Positions 8,970 through 18,244 are shown, numbered from the stretch's first letter. The stretch: DNA of 64,000 nucleotides from Comamonadaceae bacterium (GCA_009996515.1 JAACZV010000006.1:86141-150140), one strand, 5' to 3'. Translations and numbers: made by a program. The notes: generated by a model not told the origin, from the sequence alone.

Positions 8970-9434
8970 TCAATGCGATTGGGAAGCGGCGGCCAGCGCG
9001 TCGGGCGCGAGGTGCAGGCGCAGCCAGGACACGCGGCCGGTCTCGTCCTCGGCGGGGCCGTACTCGAGCCGGCCGCTCAGCGCCAGCGGGCCGGCGCGGT
9101 GGGCGACGACGCGGTCGCGCTGCCCCTCGGGCAGCAGCACGGTGACGGTGGCGGCGGGCAGGTCGTCGGCCTCGCCGTCGGCATGCTCGGCCATGGAGAC
9201 CGGCCGCGGCGTCAGCAGAAAGCGCCCCGGCTGGGCCTGCTCGCGCTGCACCATGAAGCCCACCAGCCTCACCTCGCGGCCGCTGGCGGCCAGCAGCCGC
9301 GGCGTGGGCTGCAGGCCGCGCGGGCCGGCGGGCTGCACGAAGAAGTCGCCGAAGCCCAGCGCCAGCGGCGCTTCGCCGGCATGGGCGGTGGCGGCGAGGC
9401 CGGTCAGGGCCAGCAGGACGGATGGCAGTCTCAT
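8970..9434 (-). CDS. exported protein of unknown function
   Basis: A 154-residue protein with a signal peptide MRLPSVLLALTGLAATAHA. The mature part contains LGFGDFFVQPAGPRGLQPTPRLLAASGREVRLVGFMVQ, a region that reads like a small beta-rich nucleic-acid- or metal-handling fold, but I do not recognise a family. It is 10 bp upstream of the alkaline phosphatase on the same strand, suggesting a shared transcript and a periplasmic role. An upstream in-frame start at 9530 lacks a signal sequence. Confidence 0.65.
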   Translation of the reverse strand: MRLPSVLLALTGLAATAHAGEAPLALGFGDFFVQPAGPRGLQPTPRLLAASGREVRLVGFMVQREQAQPGRFLLTPRPVSMAEHADGEADDLPAATVTVLLPEGQRDRVVAHRAGPLALSGRLEYGPAEDETGRVSWLRLHLAPDALAAASQSH

Positions 9435-9529
9435 GCAGCGCGGGTGCTCAAAGGCGGCGATGCTGGCCCCGCGGCATGACAGGGGCGTGACGACACGCGG
9501 CGGCGCGGCAGCCCTCCCGGCCCGGCGCA

Positions 9530-9568
9530 AGAAAAAACCCTTCGGCCGACGCGGCGGTCCGAAGGGCT
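9530..9568 (-). terminator. Rho-independent terminator (minus strand)
   Basis: On the minus strand, arms AGCCCTTCGG and CCGAAGGGTT enclose a GC-rich loop and are followed by TTTTTTC. This is a strong intrinsic terminator, yet no minus-strand gene lies upstream of it before the plus-strand chrA. It may therefore end a small RNA (see findings). On the plus strand no U-tract follows the hairpin. Confidence 0.7.
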
Positions 9569-9678
9569 GAATCCACCCGTGACGGGAGGAGGAGACAAGT
9601 GCCGTACGTTAATGCGGGACAAACCCCTACGGCGCTCAAGTTCGCGACCGAAGGCCGTCGCGCGCCGCCGGACCGCGC

Positions 9679-11073
9679 TTGGACCCGCGGCCGGCCGGCC
9701 CTACATTGCCGACTGCCCCCGCCGCCGGAGACCGCACCATAGCCTCGCCCCCCCGCCCCGTCAGCTTCCGGGAAGCCCTGCGCTTCTGGCTCAAGCTCGG
9801 CTTCATCAGCTTCGGCGGCCCGGCCGGGCAGATCGCCATCATGCACACCGAGCTGGTGGAGCGCCGCCGCTGGATCAGCGAGCGGCGCTTCCTGCATGCG
9901 CTGAACTACTGCATGCTGCTGCCCGGCCCCGAGGCCCAGCAGCTGGCCACCTACATCGGCTGGCTGATGCACCGCACCCGCGGCGGGCTGGCGGCCGGCC
10001 TGCTGTTCGTGCTGCCCTCGCTGTTCATCCTCGTGCTGCTGTCCTGGATCTACCTGGCCTGGGGCCAGCTGCCGCTGGTGGCGGGGCTGTTCTACGGCCT
10101 CAAGCCCGCCGTGACGGCGCTGGTGCTGCACGCGGCCCACCGCATCGGCACGCGGGCCCTGAGGAATGCCTGGCTCTGGGCCATCGCCGCCGCGGCCTTC
10201 GTCGCCATCTTTGCGCTGCACGCGCCCTTCCCCCTCATCGTGCTGGCCGCCGCCCTCGTCGGCCATGTCGGCGGGCGGCACGCGCCGCAGGTCTTCGCGC
10301 CCGGCGGCGGCCCCGGCGCGGCCCGGCAGGGCTGGGGCCCGGCGCTGATCGACGACGACACGCCCACGCCGCCCCATGCCCGCTTCGGCCGCGCCCGGCT
10401 GGCGCGCGTGCTGGCCGGCGGCCTGGGGCTGTGGGCTGCCGCACTGGCGGCGCTGGCGCTGACCAGCGGCTGGCAGGGGGCGCTGGCGCAGATGGGCTGG
10501 TTCTTCACCCAGGCCGCGCTGCTGACCTTCGGCGGCGCCTATGCCGTGCTGCCCTATGTCTACCAGGGGGCCGTCGAGCAGCAGCATTGGCTGACCGGCG
10601 CGCAGATGATGGACGGCCTGGCGCTGGGAGAGACGACGCCGGGGCCGCTGATCATGGTGGTGGCCTTCGTCGGCTTCGTGGGCGGCTGGACGCGGCAGCT
10701 GTTCGGCCCCGACGCCCTCTTCCTGGCCGGCGCGGCGGCGGCCGGCGTCGCCACCTTCTTCACCTTCCTGCCGTCCTTCGTCTTCATCCTGGCCGGCGGG
10801 CCGCTGATCGAGTCCACGCATGGCCAGCTGCGCTTCACCGCACCGCTGACGGCCATCACGGCCGCCGTCGTCGGCGTCATCCTGAACCTGGCGCTGTTCT
10901 TCGCCTGGCATGTGTTGTGGCCGCAGGGGCTGGCCGGAGGGTTCGACGGCGTCGCGGCCCTGATCGCCACGGGGGCCGCCATCGCGCTGTGGCGCTTCAG
11001 GCTGGGCGTCATGCCGCTGCTGGCCTTGTGCGCGCTGGCCGGCCTGGCGGCCCGCCTGCTGCAGGGCGGCTGA
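9679..11073 (+). CDS. chrA: chromate transporter ChrA, two-domain form
   Basis: A 464-residue inner-membrane protein with two homologous CHR halves. The first carries FGGPAGQ (45-51) and PGPEAQQ (82-88); the second carries [10 protein letters not shown] (284-293) and PGPLI (321-325). ChrA proteins export chromate using the proton motive force. The start is uncertain: TTG 9679 gives the listed length, and TTG 9706 is possible. Neither has a clear ribosome site, and conserved sequence begins at about residue 28. No chrB regulator is adjacent. The DUF1439 gene follows 34 bp later. Confidence 0.88.
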   Translation: MDPRPAGPTLPTAPAAGDRTIASPPRPVSFREALRFWLKLGFISFGGPAGQIAIMHTELVERRRWISERRFLHALNYCMLLPGPEAQQLATYIGWLMHRTRGGLAAGLLFVLPSLFILVLLSWIYLAWGQLPLVAGLFYGLKPAVTALVLHAAHRIGTRALRNAWLWAIAAAAFVAIFALHAPFPLIVLAAALVGHVGGRHAPQVFAPGGGPGAARQGWGPALIDDDTPTPPHARFGRARLARVLAGGLGLWAAALAALALTSGWQGALAQMGWFFTQAALLTFGGAYAVLPYVYQGAVEQQHWLTGAQMMDGLALGETTPGPLIMVVAFVGFVGGWTRQLFGPDALFLAGAAAAGVATFFTFLPSFVFILAGGPLIESTHGQLRFTAPLTAITAAVVGVILNLALFFAWHVLWPQGLAGGFDGVAALIATGAAIALWRFRLGVMPLLALCALAGLAARLLQGG

Positions 11074-11107
11074 GCGGGTGGCGGCCGCACTGGCGTAGGC
11101 TTGCGCC

Positions 11108-11668
11108 ATGAGCCGCCGCATCGCCGCCCTCGCCACCGCCCTGCTCGCCGCCCTGGCGCTGGCGACCTGCGCCGTCGTGAGCCGCGTGGCCGGCGATCAT
11201 CTGGACATCGAGCGGGCCGAGCTGCAGGCCCGCATCGAAGCACGCTTCCCGACGCAGCACTGCAAGCTGCTCGTCGCCTGCCTGGACCTGTCCAGGCCCG
11301 AGGTCGTGCTGACCGAGGGCGAAGACCGCATCGGCCTCAACGCCGACGCCACGCTGAGGCTGGGAGGGCGCGAGCAGACCGGCCGCGTGGGCTTCTCGGG
11401 CCGGCCGCGCTATGTGCCCGAGCAGGGCCAGCTGTTCCTGGACGATCTGCAGATCACGACGCTGGAGTTCCCGGGTGTCTCCGAGGCCTACATCGCCGCC
11501 GTGAAGCTGCGCGGACCGGTGCTGATCCATGCGCTGCTGGGCGCCCGCCCCGTCTACACGTTGGATGCCGGCACGACCAAGGGCGCGCTGGCCAAGCTGG
11601 CCGTGCGGGACGTGAAGGTGGTGAACGGGAAGCTCCGGATCAGCTTCGCGCTGGCGGGGCGCGAGTAG
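11108..11668 (+). CDS. DUF1439 lipoprotein (YceB-like)
   Basis: A 186-residue envelope protein. The N-terminal hydrophobic segment ends ALATC, a lipobox-like site. The mature region, with FPTQHCKLLVACLDLSRPEVVLTEGEDRIGL and a later GALAKLAVRDVKVVNGKLRISF, matches the DUF1439 pattern of YceB-type lipoproteins. The function is unknown; YceB relatives are inner- or outer-membrane-anchored tubular lipid-binding-like folds. It follows chrA on the same strand but probably has no chromate role. Confidence 0.78.
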   Translation: MSRRIAALATALLAALALATCAVVSRVAGDHLDIERAELQARIEARFPTQHCKLLVACLDLSRPEVVLTEGEDRIGLNADATLRLGGREQTGRVGFSGRPRYVPEQGQLFLDDLQITTLEFPGVSEAYIAAVKLRGPVLIHALLGARPVYTLDAGTTKGALAKLAVRDVKVVNGKLRISFALAGRE

Positions 11669-12128
11669 CCGGGCGCGCCTGGCGCGCGCTGCGAAGGTCG
11701 ATGGCGACGAAACGCCGACCATCGCTTGGGACGGTCGGCCGCGCGCCACGGCGCCGTCGGCGTGATCCCGAACCCGACGCCGTTCTGCGCCCGGGTGATC
11801 GAGGCAAGCAGGATCGCGAACATGCCTCGCCAAGCGGCGGGAGCAGGCTCTCCGACTGACAGCCCACTGCGCCCATGGCCGGGCTGCTGGAGGGCGTCTT
11901 GGCCCGAAGGCCCGGCTGGCCAGCGATGCGCCCGGTGGCCTGGGCGCCCACGCCCACCGTCGATCGGCCAGGCCGGGGCGGCCGATTGGCTGGCGCGGGA
12001 TGGCCGGGTTGCTGCGCGAAGCCACGATGCACACGAGGCGCGCCTGCCGCACAGGGCCGAGGGCGCAATTCGTCGTTTCCAGCCGACTTTTCAGCTGCAG
12101 GCTTACCCTAGGTCAAGGACATGCCAGG
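11669..12128 (+). other. intergenic region without a convincing gene
   Basis: About 460 bp of GC-rich sequence between the DUF1439 gene and the TonB receptor promoter. Open frames exist on both strands, but their products are Arg/Pro/Ala-rich with no recognisable start signals, so I read none as a gene. The final 60 bases become AT-richer towards the promoter. Confidence 0.5.
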
Positions 12129-12171
12129 TTGACAATGTTGTCCGTACAAATCAATCTTGTACGGACAACAT
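12129..12171 (+). promoter_or_regulatory. TTGACA -35 box abutting a perfect 15+7+15 bp inverted-repeat operator
   Basis: A consensus TTGACA (12129-12134) directly precedes ATGTTGTCCGTACAA (12135-12149), the spacer ATCAATC (12150-12156) and the exact reverse complement TTGTACGGACAACAT (12157-12171). Each arm itself contains TTGT-N4-ACAA, a layout like GntR/HutC-type operators. The operator covers the position where the -10 box must lie, so a bound repressor would block RNA polymerase. No regulator gene is adjacent. The target is the TonB-dependent receptor that starts 76 bp downstream. Confidence 0.75.
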
Positions 12172-12247
12172 GGGAAGCTCGGAAATGACGAGCGTGTTGC
12201 CGGGGACGCTGACGCCCCATCCGCCCGAACGCACAGGAGTAACCGTA

Positions 12248-14437
12248 GTGAATTGTTCCTTCCGAACACGTCCCGCAGTCCGCCTCAGCCCCTTGTATCT
12301 GGGCGCTCTGCTCTGCCTGGCCCTGCCGGCGGCACACGCCCAGACTGCCGATCCCGCGCCGACTCGGCAAGAAGCGGGACCGGACGCCCAGACCGAGCCT
12401 GCCAAGCTGGGCGTGGTCGTGGTCACCGCGCAGCGCCGCAACGAGGCGCTGCAATCGACGCCGGTGGCGATCACCGCATTGAGCGCGACCGACCTCGAAC
12501 GCAAGCAGGTTCGCCGTCTCGACGACATGAAGTTCGAGGTGCCCAATGTCGTCATCGAGGCGGCCACCGGCACCTCCAGCGGCGCGAAGATCTTCATGCG
12601 CGGCATCGGCACCGACGACACGGTGTTCACGACCGACCCCTCGGTGGCGATCTATGTGGACGACATGTATCTGGCGCGCGCCACCGGCGCGATGCTGGAC
12701 ATGTTCGAGCTGGAGCGGGTGGAAGTGCTGCGCGGCCCGCAGGGCACGCTGTATGGCCGCAACGCCACCGGTGGTGCGGTGCGTTACGTGACCAAGAAGC
12801 CCACCGGTGAGTCGCGCCTGGAGGCGGAAACCCGCGTCGGCAATCTGGGGCGCTTCGACCTGCAGCTCGGTGGCGGCACCAGGCTCGGCGATTCGGTGGC
12901 CGTGTCGTATGGCCTGATGTCGAAGACGCGCGGCGGCTCGATGCGCGACATCACCAACAACCGCGACGTCAATGACGAGGACATGAAGGGCGGCCGAGTC
13001 GGCCTGGCTTTCGACCTGAGCCGCGACACCAGCGTGCGGCTGTCGGCCGACATCCTGCGCCAGCGCAGCGGGCCCAGCTATGCCTCGGGCATCCTCGACC
13101 CCGTCAAGGCCGCGAAGTACGGCCGCCCGGTCAACAACGCCGACGGCAATCTGCTGACGCTGGAGACCGATCTGCCTGACGGCAGCAATGATCTCGATCA
13201 GGCCGGCTTCGCGCTGACGACCTCGACGGATATGGGTGCCTTCGAGTGGCGCAACATCCTGACCTACCGGCAGATGGACAACCTGCTCTACATCGACGCC
13301 GACGGCACGGCGCAGAAGCGCTATCACCTGTACCAAGACCAGTCGCAATCGCAGGCCAGCTACGAGATGCAGTTCGTCTCGCTCGACAAGGGTCCGCTGA
13401 GCTGGACCGGCGGCCTGTTCGCCTTCCGGGAGAAGAACGACCAGCCGACGCGCCAGGACATCTTCGGCACCGGCGGCCTGGCCACGATCGCGCAGAAGAC
13501 CCTGGCCGTGGCCGCCTATGGCCAGGCGGACTGGCGCTTCGACAAGGTCTGGAAGGTCACTGGCGGCCTGCGCTACAGCCACGAGAGCAAGGATTTCAGC
13601 TTCGATGCGCTGAAGGCCGACGGCAGCCGCAGCTTCGACGTGCGGATCAAGCGGGATTGGGGCCGCGCGGACTGGAAGCTCGGCATCGATGCCCAGTTCA
13701 GCCGCGATCTGTTCGGCTACGCCTCGGTGACGACCGGTTTCAAGAGCGGCGGCTTCAATGGCCGTGGCGCGACCAAGGCGGCCGCTTCCGTCGTGCTGCG
13801 GCCCGAGACCGTGCGCACCTACGAGACCGGTCTGAAGTCGACGCTGGCCGACGGTGCCGTGATCCTGAACGGCAACGTCTTCCGCAACGAGTACAACGAC
13901 CTGCAGCTCAATGCCTATGACGCCAACGGCCAATCCAATCTGACCAACGCCACCAGTGCGGTCATCCAGGGCATAGAGATCGAGGCCTCGGCCCAGTTGA
14001 GCAGGCACTGGCAGGCGGGCATGAACATCGGCACGCTGGATGCCAAGTACAAGAAGTTCAGCGACGCCAATGCGGTGATCTTCGATGGCGTGCCGCTGAA
14101 GATGGCGCCCAAGCTGCAGTACGGCCTGAGCACCAGCTACCGCGCGCCGCTCGGCGCCGGCCAACTGCTGTTCAATGCCCAGCTCAAGCATGTCGGCGAG
14201 CATTACCTGAACCTGGCCGCGTCCGAGATCATCAAGACCGAGGCCTACACGCTGGTTGACGCGCGCATCGCCTACGAGGCGCCGGGCAACAGGTGGAGCG
14301 TCGGCCTGTGGGGCAAGAACCTGACCAACAAGCTCTACTACGCCGGCGCCTTCGACATCTCGGGCCTGGGCATCGCCGATGCCTACATCAGCATGCCGCG
14401 CACCTTCGGCATCGATGCGCGTTATCGCTTCTGGTGA
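12248..14437 (+). CDS. TonB-dependent receptor
   Basis: A 729-residue outer-membrane receptor. The signal peptide is residues 1-31 (ALPAAHA). VVVVTAQRRNEALQSTPVAIT is the TonB box and the start of the plug, with FMRGIGTDDTVF and VLRGPQGTLYGRNATGGAV in the plug. The long beta-barrel ends in aromatic DARYRFW. The start is GTG 12248, with AGGAG at 12235-12239; ATG 12186 would place 20 unrelated residues before the signal. The plug style resembles receptors of sphingomonads and caulobacters. The substrate is not evident, and no ABC importer, SusD-like protein or catabolic gene accompanies it. The palindromic operator upstream indicates ligand-responsive repression. Confidence 0.9.
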   Translation: MNCSFRTRPAVRLSPLYLGALLCLALPAAHAQTADPAPTRQEAGPDAQTEPAKLGVVVVTAQRRNEALQSTPVAITALSATDLERKQVRRLDDMKFEVPNVVIEAATGTSSGAKIFMRGIGTDDTVFTTDPSVAIYVDDMYLARATGAMLDMFELERVEVLRGPQGTLYGRNATGGAVRYVTKKPTGESRLEAETRVGNLGRFDLQLGGGTRLGDSVAVSYGLMSKTRGGSMRDITNNRDVNDEDMKGGRVGLAFDLSRDTSVRLSADILRQRSGPSYASGILDPVKAAKYGRPVNNADGNLLTLETDLPDGSNDLDQAGFALTTSTDMGAFEWRNILTYRQMDNLLYIDADGTAQKRYHLYQDQSQSQASYEMQFVSLDKGPLSWTGGLFAFREKNDQPTRQDIFGTGGLATIAQKTLAVAAYGQADWRFDKVWKVTGGLRYSHESKDFSFDALKADGSRSFDVRIKRDWGRADWKLGIDAQFSRDLFGYASVTTGFKSGGFNGRGATKAAASVVLRPETVRTYETGLKSTLADGAVILNGNVFRNEYNDLQLNAYDANGQSNLTNATSAVIQGIEIEASAQLSRHWQAGMNIGTLDAKYKKFSDANAVIFDGVPLKMAPKLQYGLSTSYRAPLGAGQLLFNAQLKHVGEHYLNLAASEIIKTEAYTLVDARIAYEAPGNRWSVGLWGKNLTNKLYYAGAFDISGLGIADAYISMPRTFGIDARYRFW

Positions 14438-14854
14438 CCGCCCGATGTTGCCGCCCGCGAGGGCGGCTCGTTCGAGACGGGCTTGACGATCGCTCGGCCG
14501 ATCAAGCTCTTGTCGACTGCATGCCCTGCCGCGCCTGCCGGATGCCGCAAGTCAGGCCAGCATGCGCCGATCGTCAGCAAGCGCCGCGAACTGGCCGGCC
14601 TGTGAGCATGGCCCAGGCCGGCATGCGCTCCTAGCGAGCGGCGCCGGCCGCATCGGCTGCGGCCGAGGAAGGCGGATGGGGCGTGCAGGCCCCGGGCCTG
14701 CGAGCGGCTTTGTCTATGGCTGCGACAGCGTGGCCGCGCCGCGGTGACAACTACTTCACGCAAATGCCCGCAGCCCTTTTCGGCTCGCCAGGGAGCGCCG
14801 CCGCAAAAGCTATCGTTTCGCGTGATTCATTTGGTTACCACCCCTCAGGATTTC
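14438..14854 (+). other. intergenic region with a hairpin after the receptor gene
   Basis: GCCGCCC-GCGA-GGGCGGC at 14450-14467 forms a strong stem 12 bp after the receptor stop, but only a weak U-tract follows, so termination there is uncertain. The remaining sequence has no credible gene. CTCAGGA at 14844-14850 is the ribosome site of the next gene. Confidence 0.5.
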
Positions 14855-15970
14855 ATGAAGAAGCTGCGCATCGCCCTGGCCTGCACCCTGCTGGCCACAT
14901 TGACTCCGGTCGCCCACGCGCAGTTCGGCCTGGGCATCTTCAATGCCGCGACCAATGTCCTCAATCGCGCCGCGGGCAAGATGCTGAACAACGACAAGCC
15001 CACGGACATCGAGGCCGAGCGCACCAAGTATTTCGCCAAGATGGAGGAGGCGATCCGCGGCCTCTCGGCCGCCGATGCGGCCGGCATACGCAAGACCATG
15101 GAGGGCCAGTGGGACGGCCTGGAGAACGTCATGCTGATGCGAAACGCCCAGGTGGCGCGCGAGAAGTCGGCCCCGGTCTTCGACCTCAAGGCCGCTGCGA
15201 TGGACATCTCCGGCGGCGCGGCATTGAGCGCCAACCTGAGCCGCGGTGCCTTCGGCGACAACGGCTTCGGCAGCATGCTGCAGTCGGCGGCGCTGAACGG
15301 CGTTGTGTCCGGCATGGGCGGCGAGGCCGGCGCGCCGGCGGCCGCCATGCCTGGCGGCATCCACCCGGCGATGGCCGGCGCCATGGCCACCGGCTCCATG
15401 CCGACCGGCGCGGCCATGAGCGCTGCCGCCCAGAACGCGGTGACGGCCCCCGTCAGCAACGCGATCGCCTCCAGGGTGGGTGGCGTGGTGCAGGGCCTGT
15501 TCGGCGGCAGCAAGGCCGCCGGCCTCGGCGAGCCCGTCCACCCCACGCGCTTCTTCAACCGCCACCCGTCGGAGCTGAGCCGCGACGTCGTGCGCCGGGA
15601 GGCCGGCAACATCGGCTGGAAGCGGATACAGCACAACGAGGACGGATCCGTCGAGGTGTTTGCGCCGGTGATGGCCGAGGACAGCTTCAAGGCCGTCGTC
15701 TTCAGCTACGACCCGCAGGGCGCCGTGGTCGGCGCCTTCCGCATGCTCAAGGCCGGCCTGACCGACTTCCGTCCGCTGGCCGACGAGGCCGGCAAGCTGG
15801 TCGGGGTCACGCCGACCTTCGCCTCGGGCCAGGGCGTGCTGCGCGCCGTCTGGTCGGACGGCGCCTTCCTGACCGCAGACGCCAGCAGCATGAGCTTCGG
15901 CTGGTCGGTGCTGACCAAGACCAACTTCGGCCAGCTGGTGGCCGCGACCGCCGGGGCGACGTCGCAATGA
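14855..15970 (+). CDS. exported protein of unknown function, first gene of a three-gene operon
   Basis: A 371-residue protein with a clear signal peptide (MKKLRIALACTLLATLTPVAHA). An Ala/Gly/Met-rich middle (residues about 150-220) separates a helical N-terminal part, with AERTKYFAKMEEAIRGLS, from a C-terminal domain beginning at about residue 230 with HPTRFFNRHPSELSRDVVRR. The latter has regular beta-strand-like segments ending GWSVLTKTNFGQLV. I do not recognise a family. It overlaps the next gene by 4 bp (ATGA). The three genes all encode exported proteins and probably act together in the periplasm or at the surface. Confidence 0.75.
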   Translation: MKKLRIALACTLLATLTPVAHAQFGLGIFNAATNVLNRAAGKMLNNDKPTDIEAERTKYFAKMEEAIRGLSAADAAGIRKTMEGQWDGLENVMLMRNAQVAREKSAPVFDLKAAAMDISGGAALSANLSRGAFGDNGFGSMLQSAALNGVVSGMGGEAGAPAAAMPGGIHPAMAGAMATGSMPTGAAMSAAAQNAVTAPVSNAIASRVGGVVQGLFGGSKAAGLGEPVHPTRFFNRHPSELSRDVVRREAGNIGWKRIQHNEDGSVEVFAPVMAEDSFKAVVFSYDPQGAVVGAFRMLKAGLTDFRPLADEAGKLVGVTPTFASGQGVLRAVWSDGAFLTADASSMSFGWSVLTKTNFGQLVAATAGATSQ

Positions 15971-16611
15971 GGGCGCGGCACTGGTTGGGCGCGCTGCTGC
16001 TCGCGATGGGCACGCACGCGCTCGCGCAGGTCTCGTGCGCCAGCCGGGATCCGTTCACGGGCGCATGCGCCTCGGGCGCGGGCCTGGCGGGGGCCGGCGC
16101 CGCCGCACCCGCCAGGCAGGGCGTTGCCGACAGCGGCCTGGCCACGGCAGGCGGCAACCCGTTCGTCCCGGGCCTGCCCAGTGGCGTCGTCAGGGACGGC
16201 CGCCGGGTCTGCACCCAGTTCGACACCCGATCGCCCCCCGGCGCACCGCCTCGCTGCCTGGTCTGGGCCACCTCGCAGTCCGACTACAACAGCGCGGTGC
16301 AGACCGGCATCGACGCCGCCATGAACGGCATGGCCATCATCCGCGACGTCCAGGCGCGAACGGCAGGCATGGGTGCGCTCGGCATGGGCGGCATGCCCGC
16401 GCTGCCGGTGCCGGCGCCGTCCACGGCGGGTGTGCCGGCTCAGGGTTATGGCACGCCCCAGCAGATCCCGGGCGGCCTCGCGCAGAGCGCCCAAGGCCTG
16501 CAGTTCGCCGAATGCGTGAAGACGCGCTCGGCGGCGATCACACGCCAGCAAGGCCGTGAACCCACGCCCGACGAGACCATGACCATCATCCAGCACTGCG
16601 ACCGGCCCTGA
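15967..16611 (+). CDS. exported protein of unknown function, second gene of the operon
   Basis: A 214-residue protein with a signal peptide ending THALAQ. Five Cys residues (SCASRDPFTGAC, RRVCTQF, RCLVW, FAECVKT and HCDRP near the C-terminus) suggest periplasmic disulfides. The middle is Gly/Met/Pro-rich. Its start lies in the stop of the preceding gene, and it ends one base before the next ATG. No family is recognised. Confidence 0.72.
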   Translation: MRARHWLGALLLAMGTHALAQVSCASRDPFTGACASGAGLAGAGAAAPARQGVADSGLATAGGNPFVPGLPSGVVRDGRRVCTQFDTRSPPGAPPRCLVWATSQSDYNSAVQTGIDAAMNGMAIIRDVQARTAGMGALGMGGMPALPVPAPSTAGVPAQGYGTPQQIPGGLAQSAQGLQFAECVKTRSAAITRQQGREPTPDETMTIIQHCDRP

Positions 16612-16612
16612 G

Positions 16613-17665
16613 ATGAGGCGTCTGATCCTCGCCGGCGCGATCGCGCTGCTGCCGCTGGCGCCCGCCTGGGCCGCTCAGGACGCCCAGCCCGCCAACTGCG
16701 CCCGCGAATACCTGGGCAACGACAGCTGGGGCGGCTGTATTGCGCAACGGCCGTCGAGCCAGCAGCAGCTCAGCGGCCAGTGGGTGGACTGGGATACGCC
16801 CTCCTGGATTCGCGCGCTGGCCTATTGCCGCGGCGGCAACGTCGATGCCGACGCGGCGGCCATCTGCGGAACCGTCACGAACATCGCCTCCTTGTGCGAG
16901 AAACGCGAAGCCGGCCAGCCCTCCAACATGGGTGCGCGCATGGTCGAGGTCTGCATGCGTGCCGGCTATCGCGATCCCAAGGAATCCGGCGATGTGCGGG
17001 CCCTGCTGCAGCTGGTGTGGGATGAATCCGCAGGCCTGAAGGCCTGCACCGTCTTTTCCGACGCCGTCAAGGACTTGAACATCGTCAAGGGCTCGGCGAG
17101 CCCGCCCGGCCCGGCCGGCCGCCCGGGGCAGACGCCGCGCCCCCGGTCCACCCCGACTCAGCCTGCGCCCTCTTCCGGCTCTGCCCATCCGCAGCCGGCC
17201 CAGAGCGGCGCCGCCCCAAGCCTGTATGAACGATTCAAGCAGTTCAACGCCAAGCGCAAGTTCGACAACGTGGTCGCGCAAGTGCGTGACGCGCGCGACA
17301 CGCTCGAGCGCACCGGAACGCTGGACCGCCTGAGGCGCTACAAGGAGTTGCGCGAGCGGGCCGAGGATGTGGCGGAGAAGGTGGAGACCGCGGAGAAATG
17401 GGCCTCCACGCTGTTCGGCGATGGCCTGCAACGGCCCGCGTTGTTTCTGGGCCTGGGCATTGCCCAGCCCAAGCTGTGGAACTGCCTGTCCATCGACAAC
17501 GACGACGCGATGCTGCAATGCATAGGCAGCTACGGCCCCGAGGACATCAAGCGCGACCTGGCGTACACCCAGGCCGTGACCGAACTCATCGAGGACACCG
17601 ACACCATCAAGTGCCTGCGCTCGTCGCAGAAGGTGGTGGACTTCGCGAAGAAGAAGTTCCGCTGA
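16613..17665 (+). CDS. exported protein of unknown function, third gene of the operon
   Basis: A 350-residue protein: signal peptide (residues 1-20, ending AWA), a Cys-rich N-terminal domain (NCAREYLGNDSWGGC, YCRGG, AICGTV, SLCEKRE), a Pro/Ser/Thr-rich linker at about residues 163-200, and a charged helical C-terminal domain (YERFKQFNAKRKFDNVV, then RARDTLERTG-like repeats) with three more Cys. This looks like a secreted two-domain protein with a flexible hinge, but no family is recognised. The island boundary follows 220 bp later. Confidence 0.72.
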   Translation: MRRLILAGAIALLPLAPAWAAQDAQPANCAREYLGNDSWGGCIAQRPSSQQQLSGQWVDWDTPSWIRALAYCRGGNVDADAAAICGTVTNIASLCEKREAGQPSNMGARMVEVCMRAGYRDPKESGDVRALLQLVWDESAGLKACTVFSDAVKDLNIVKGSASPPGPAGRPGQTPRPRSTPTQPAPSSGSAHPQPAQSGAAPSLYERFKQFNAKRKFDNVVAQVRDARDTLERTGTLDRLRRYKELRERAEDVAEKVETAEKWASTLFGDGLQRPALFLGLGIAQPKLWNCLSIDNDDAMLQCIGSYGPEDIKRDLAYTQAVTELIEDTDTIKCLRSSQKVVDFAKKKFR

Positions 17666-17884
17666 GCGCCCGGCTCGACGGTGGCTCGAAGGGGCGACGG
17701 CACTGCGGCAACGACCCCGCCGAGGGCTTGGCGCCGTCGGGACCGCGGCGCCGGACAAATCCGCCAACGCGATCGTCGACGACCCGACCGCCCGCTTGCG
17801 GCCCCAGACCTGGCCCGGCGCGTTCTGCGCCCAGAAACGCCAAGGGCCTGCACAAGCAAGCCCTCGATTCGCAAACATGATTCT
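17666..17884 (-). other. short intergenic region bordering the island
   Basis: Before the tRNA remnant lies AGGGC...GCCCT symmetry at about 17840-17865. Read on the minus strand it could be the old terminator of the tRNA gene. There is no gene here. Confidence 0.35.
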
Positions 17885-17930
17885 TGGTAGGCCGTGCAGG
17901 ACTTGAACCTGCGACCAAAGGATTATGAGT
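17885..17930 (-). other. attachment-site half: displaced tRNA 3' end
   Basis: On the minus strand this reads from the anticodon loop (ACTCATAATCC) through the T arm to the acceptor and CCA. The T stem is GCAGG/CCTGC, whereas the intact tRNA has ATTGG/CCAAT, so all differences keep pairing. No D arm or 5' acceptor strand follows, so it is not a functional tRNA. Confidence 0.8.
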
Positions 17931-18244
17931 TTGCCCGTGACAGACAGTGCCTAGGGAAGGCGAGCGAATCTTAGCGTAGCGTCGCGAACAGGAAAGTACT
18001 TGAGCGACAGTAGGTTAGCGAAGGTTCGCGAAGCGCGTCGGTCATGAGCAATGTTCCGCTTTTGTACCGGGAGCGGCTCGCTCGATACGCCGCACTTGGC
18101 AGGCTCCACGCACGGGCAGTTTGGCACCGAGGATGCGGCAGTCGTCGCAACTGGCTTACTGCATAGTGAGCAAGCTCCAGCCCTAGAGCACGCGAAAAGA
18201 TGAAATGACCTCGGAGCTACCGGTGCGTGCCATCCCTCTGGCCT
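17931..18244 (-). other. island end region without a firm gene
   Basis: Short repeated words (TTAGCG and CGCGAA, each twice at about 17972-18035) may be integrase arm sites. A 40-codon frame at 18044-18166 (plus, MSNVPLLYRERLARYAALGR...) reads like protein but has no ribosome site, so I do not call it. Nothing else is seen. Confidence 0.4.

Noticed and set aside
6050..9145. 1031-codon plus-strand open frame over the methyltransferase and alkaline phosphatase
   Set aside because: Antisense to two well-supported genes. The product is low-complexity Gly/Val/His/Arg-rich and has no domain.
9448..11136. Long minus-strand frame over chrA
   Set aside because: Gln/Arg/Gly/Ala-rich shadow of the membrane-protein gene, with no start signal.
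12186..12247. Earlier ATG start for the TonB receptor
   Set aside because: It would put about 20 extra residues ahead of the signal peptide, while GTG 12248 has an AGGAG site at the right distance.
17885..17930. A second functional tRNA
   Set aside because: Only the anticodon loop to the CCA end is present. The D arm and 5' acceptor strand are missing, so it is an attachment remnant.
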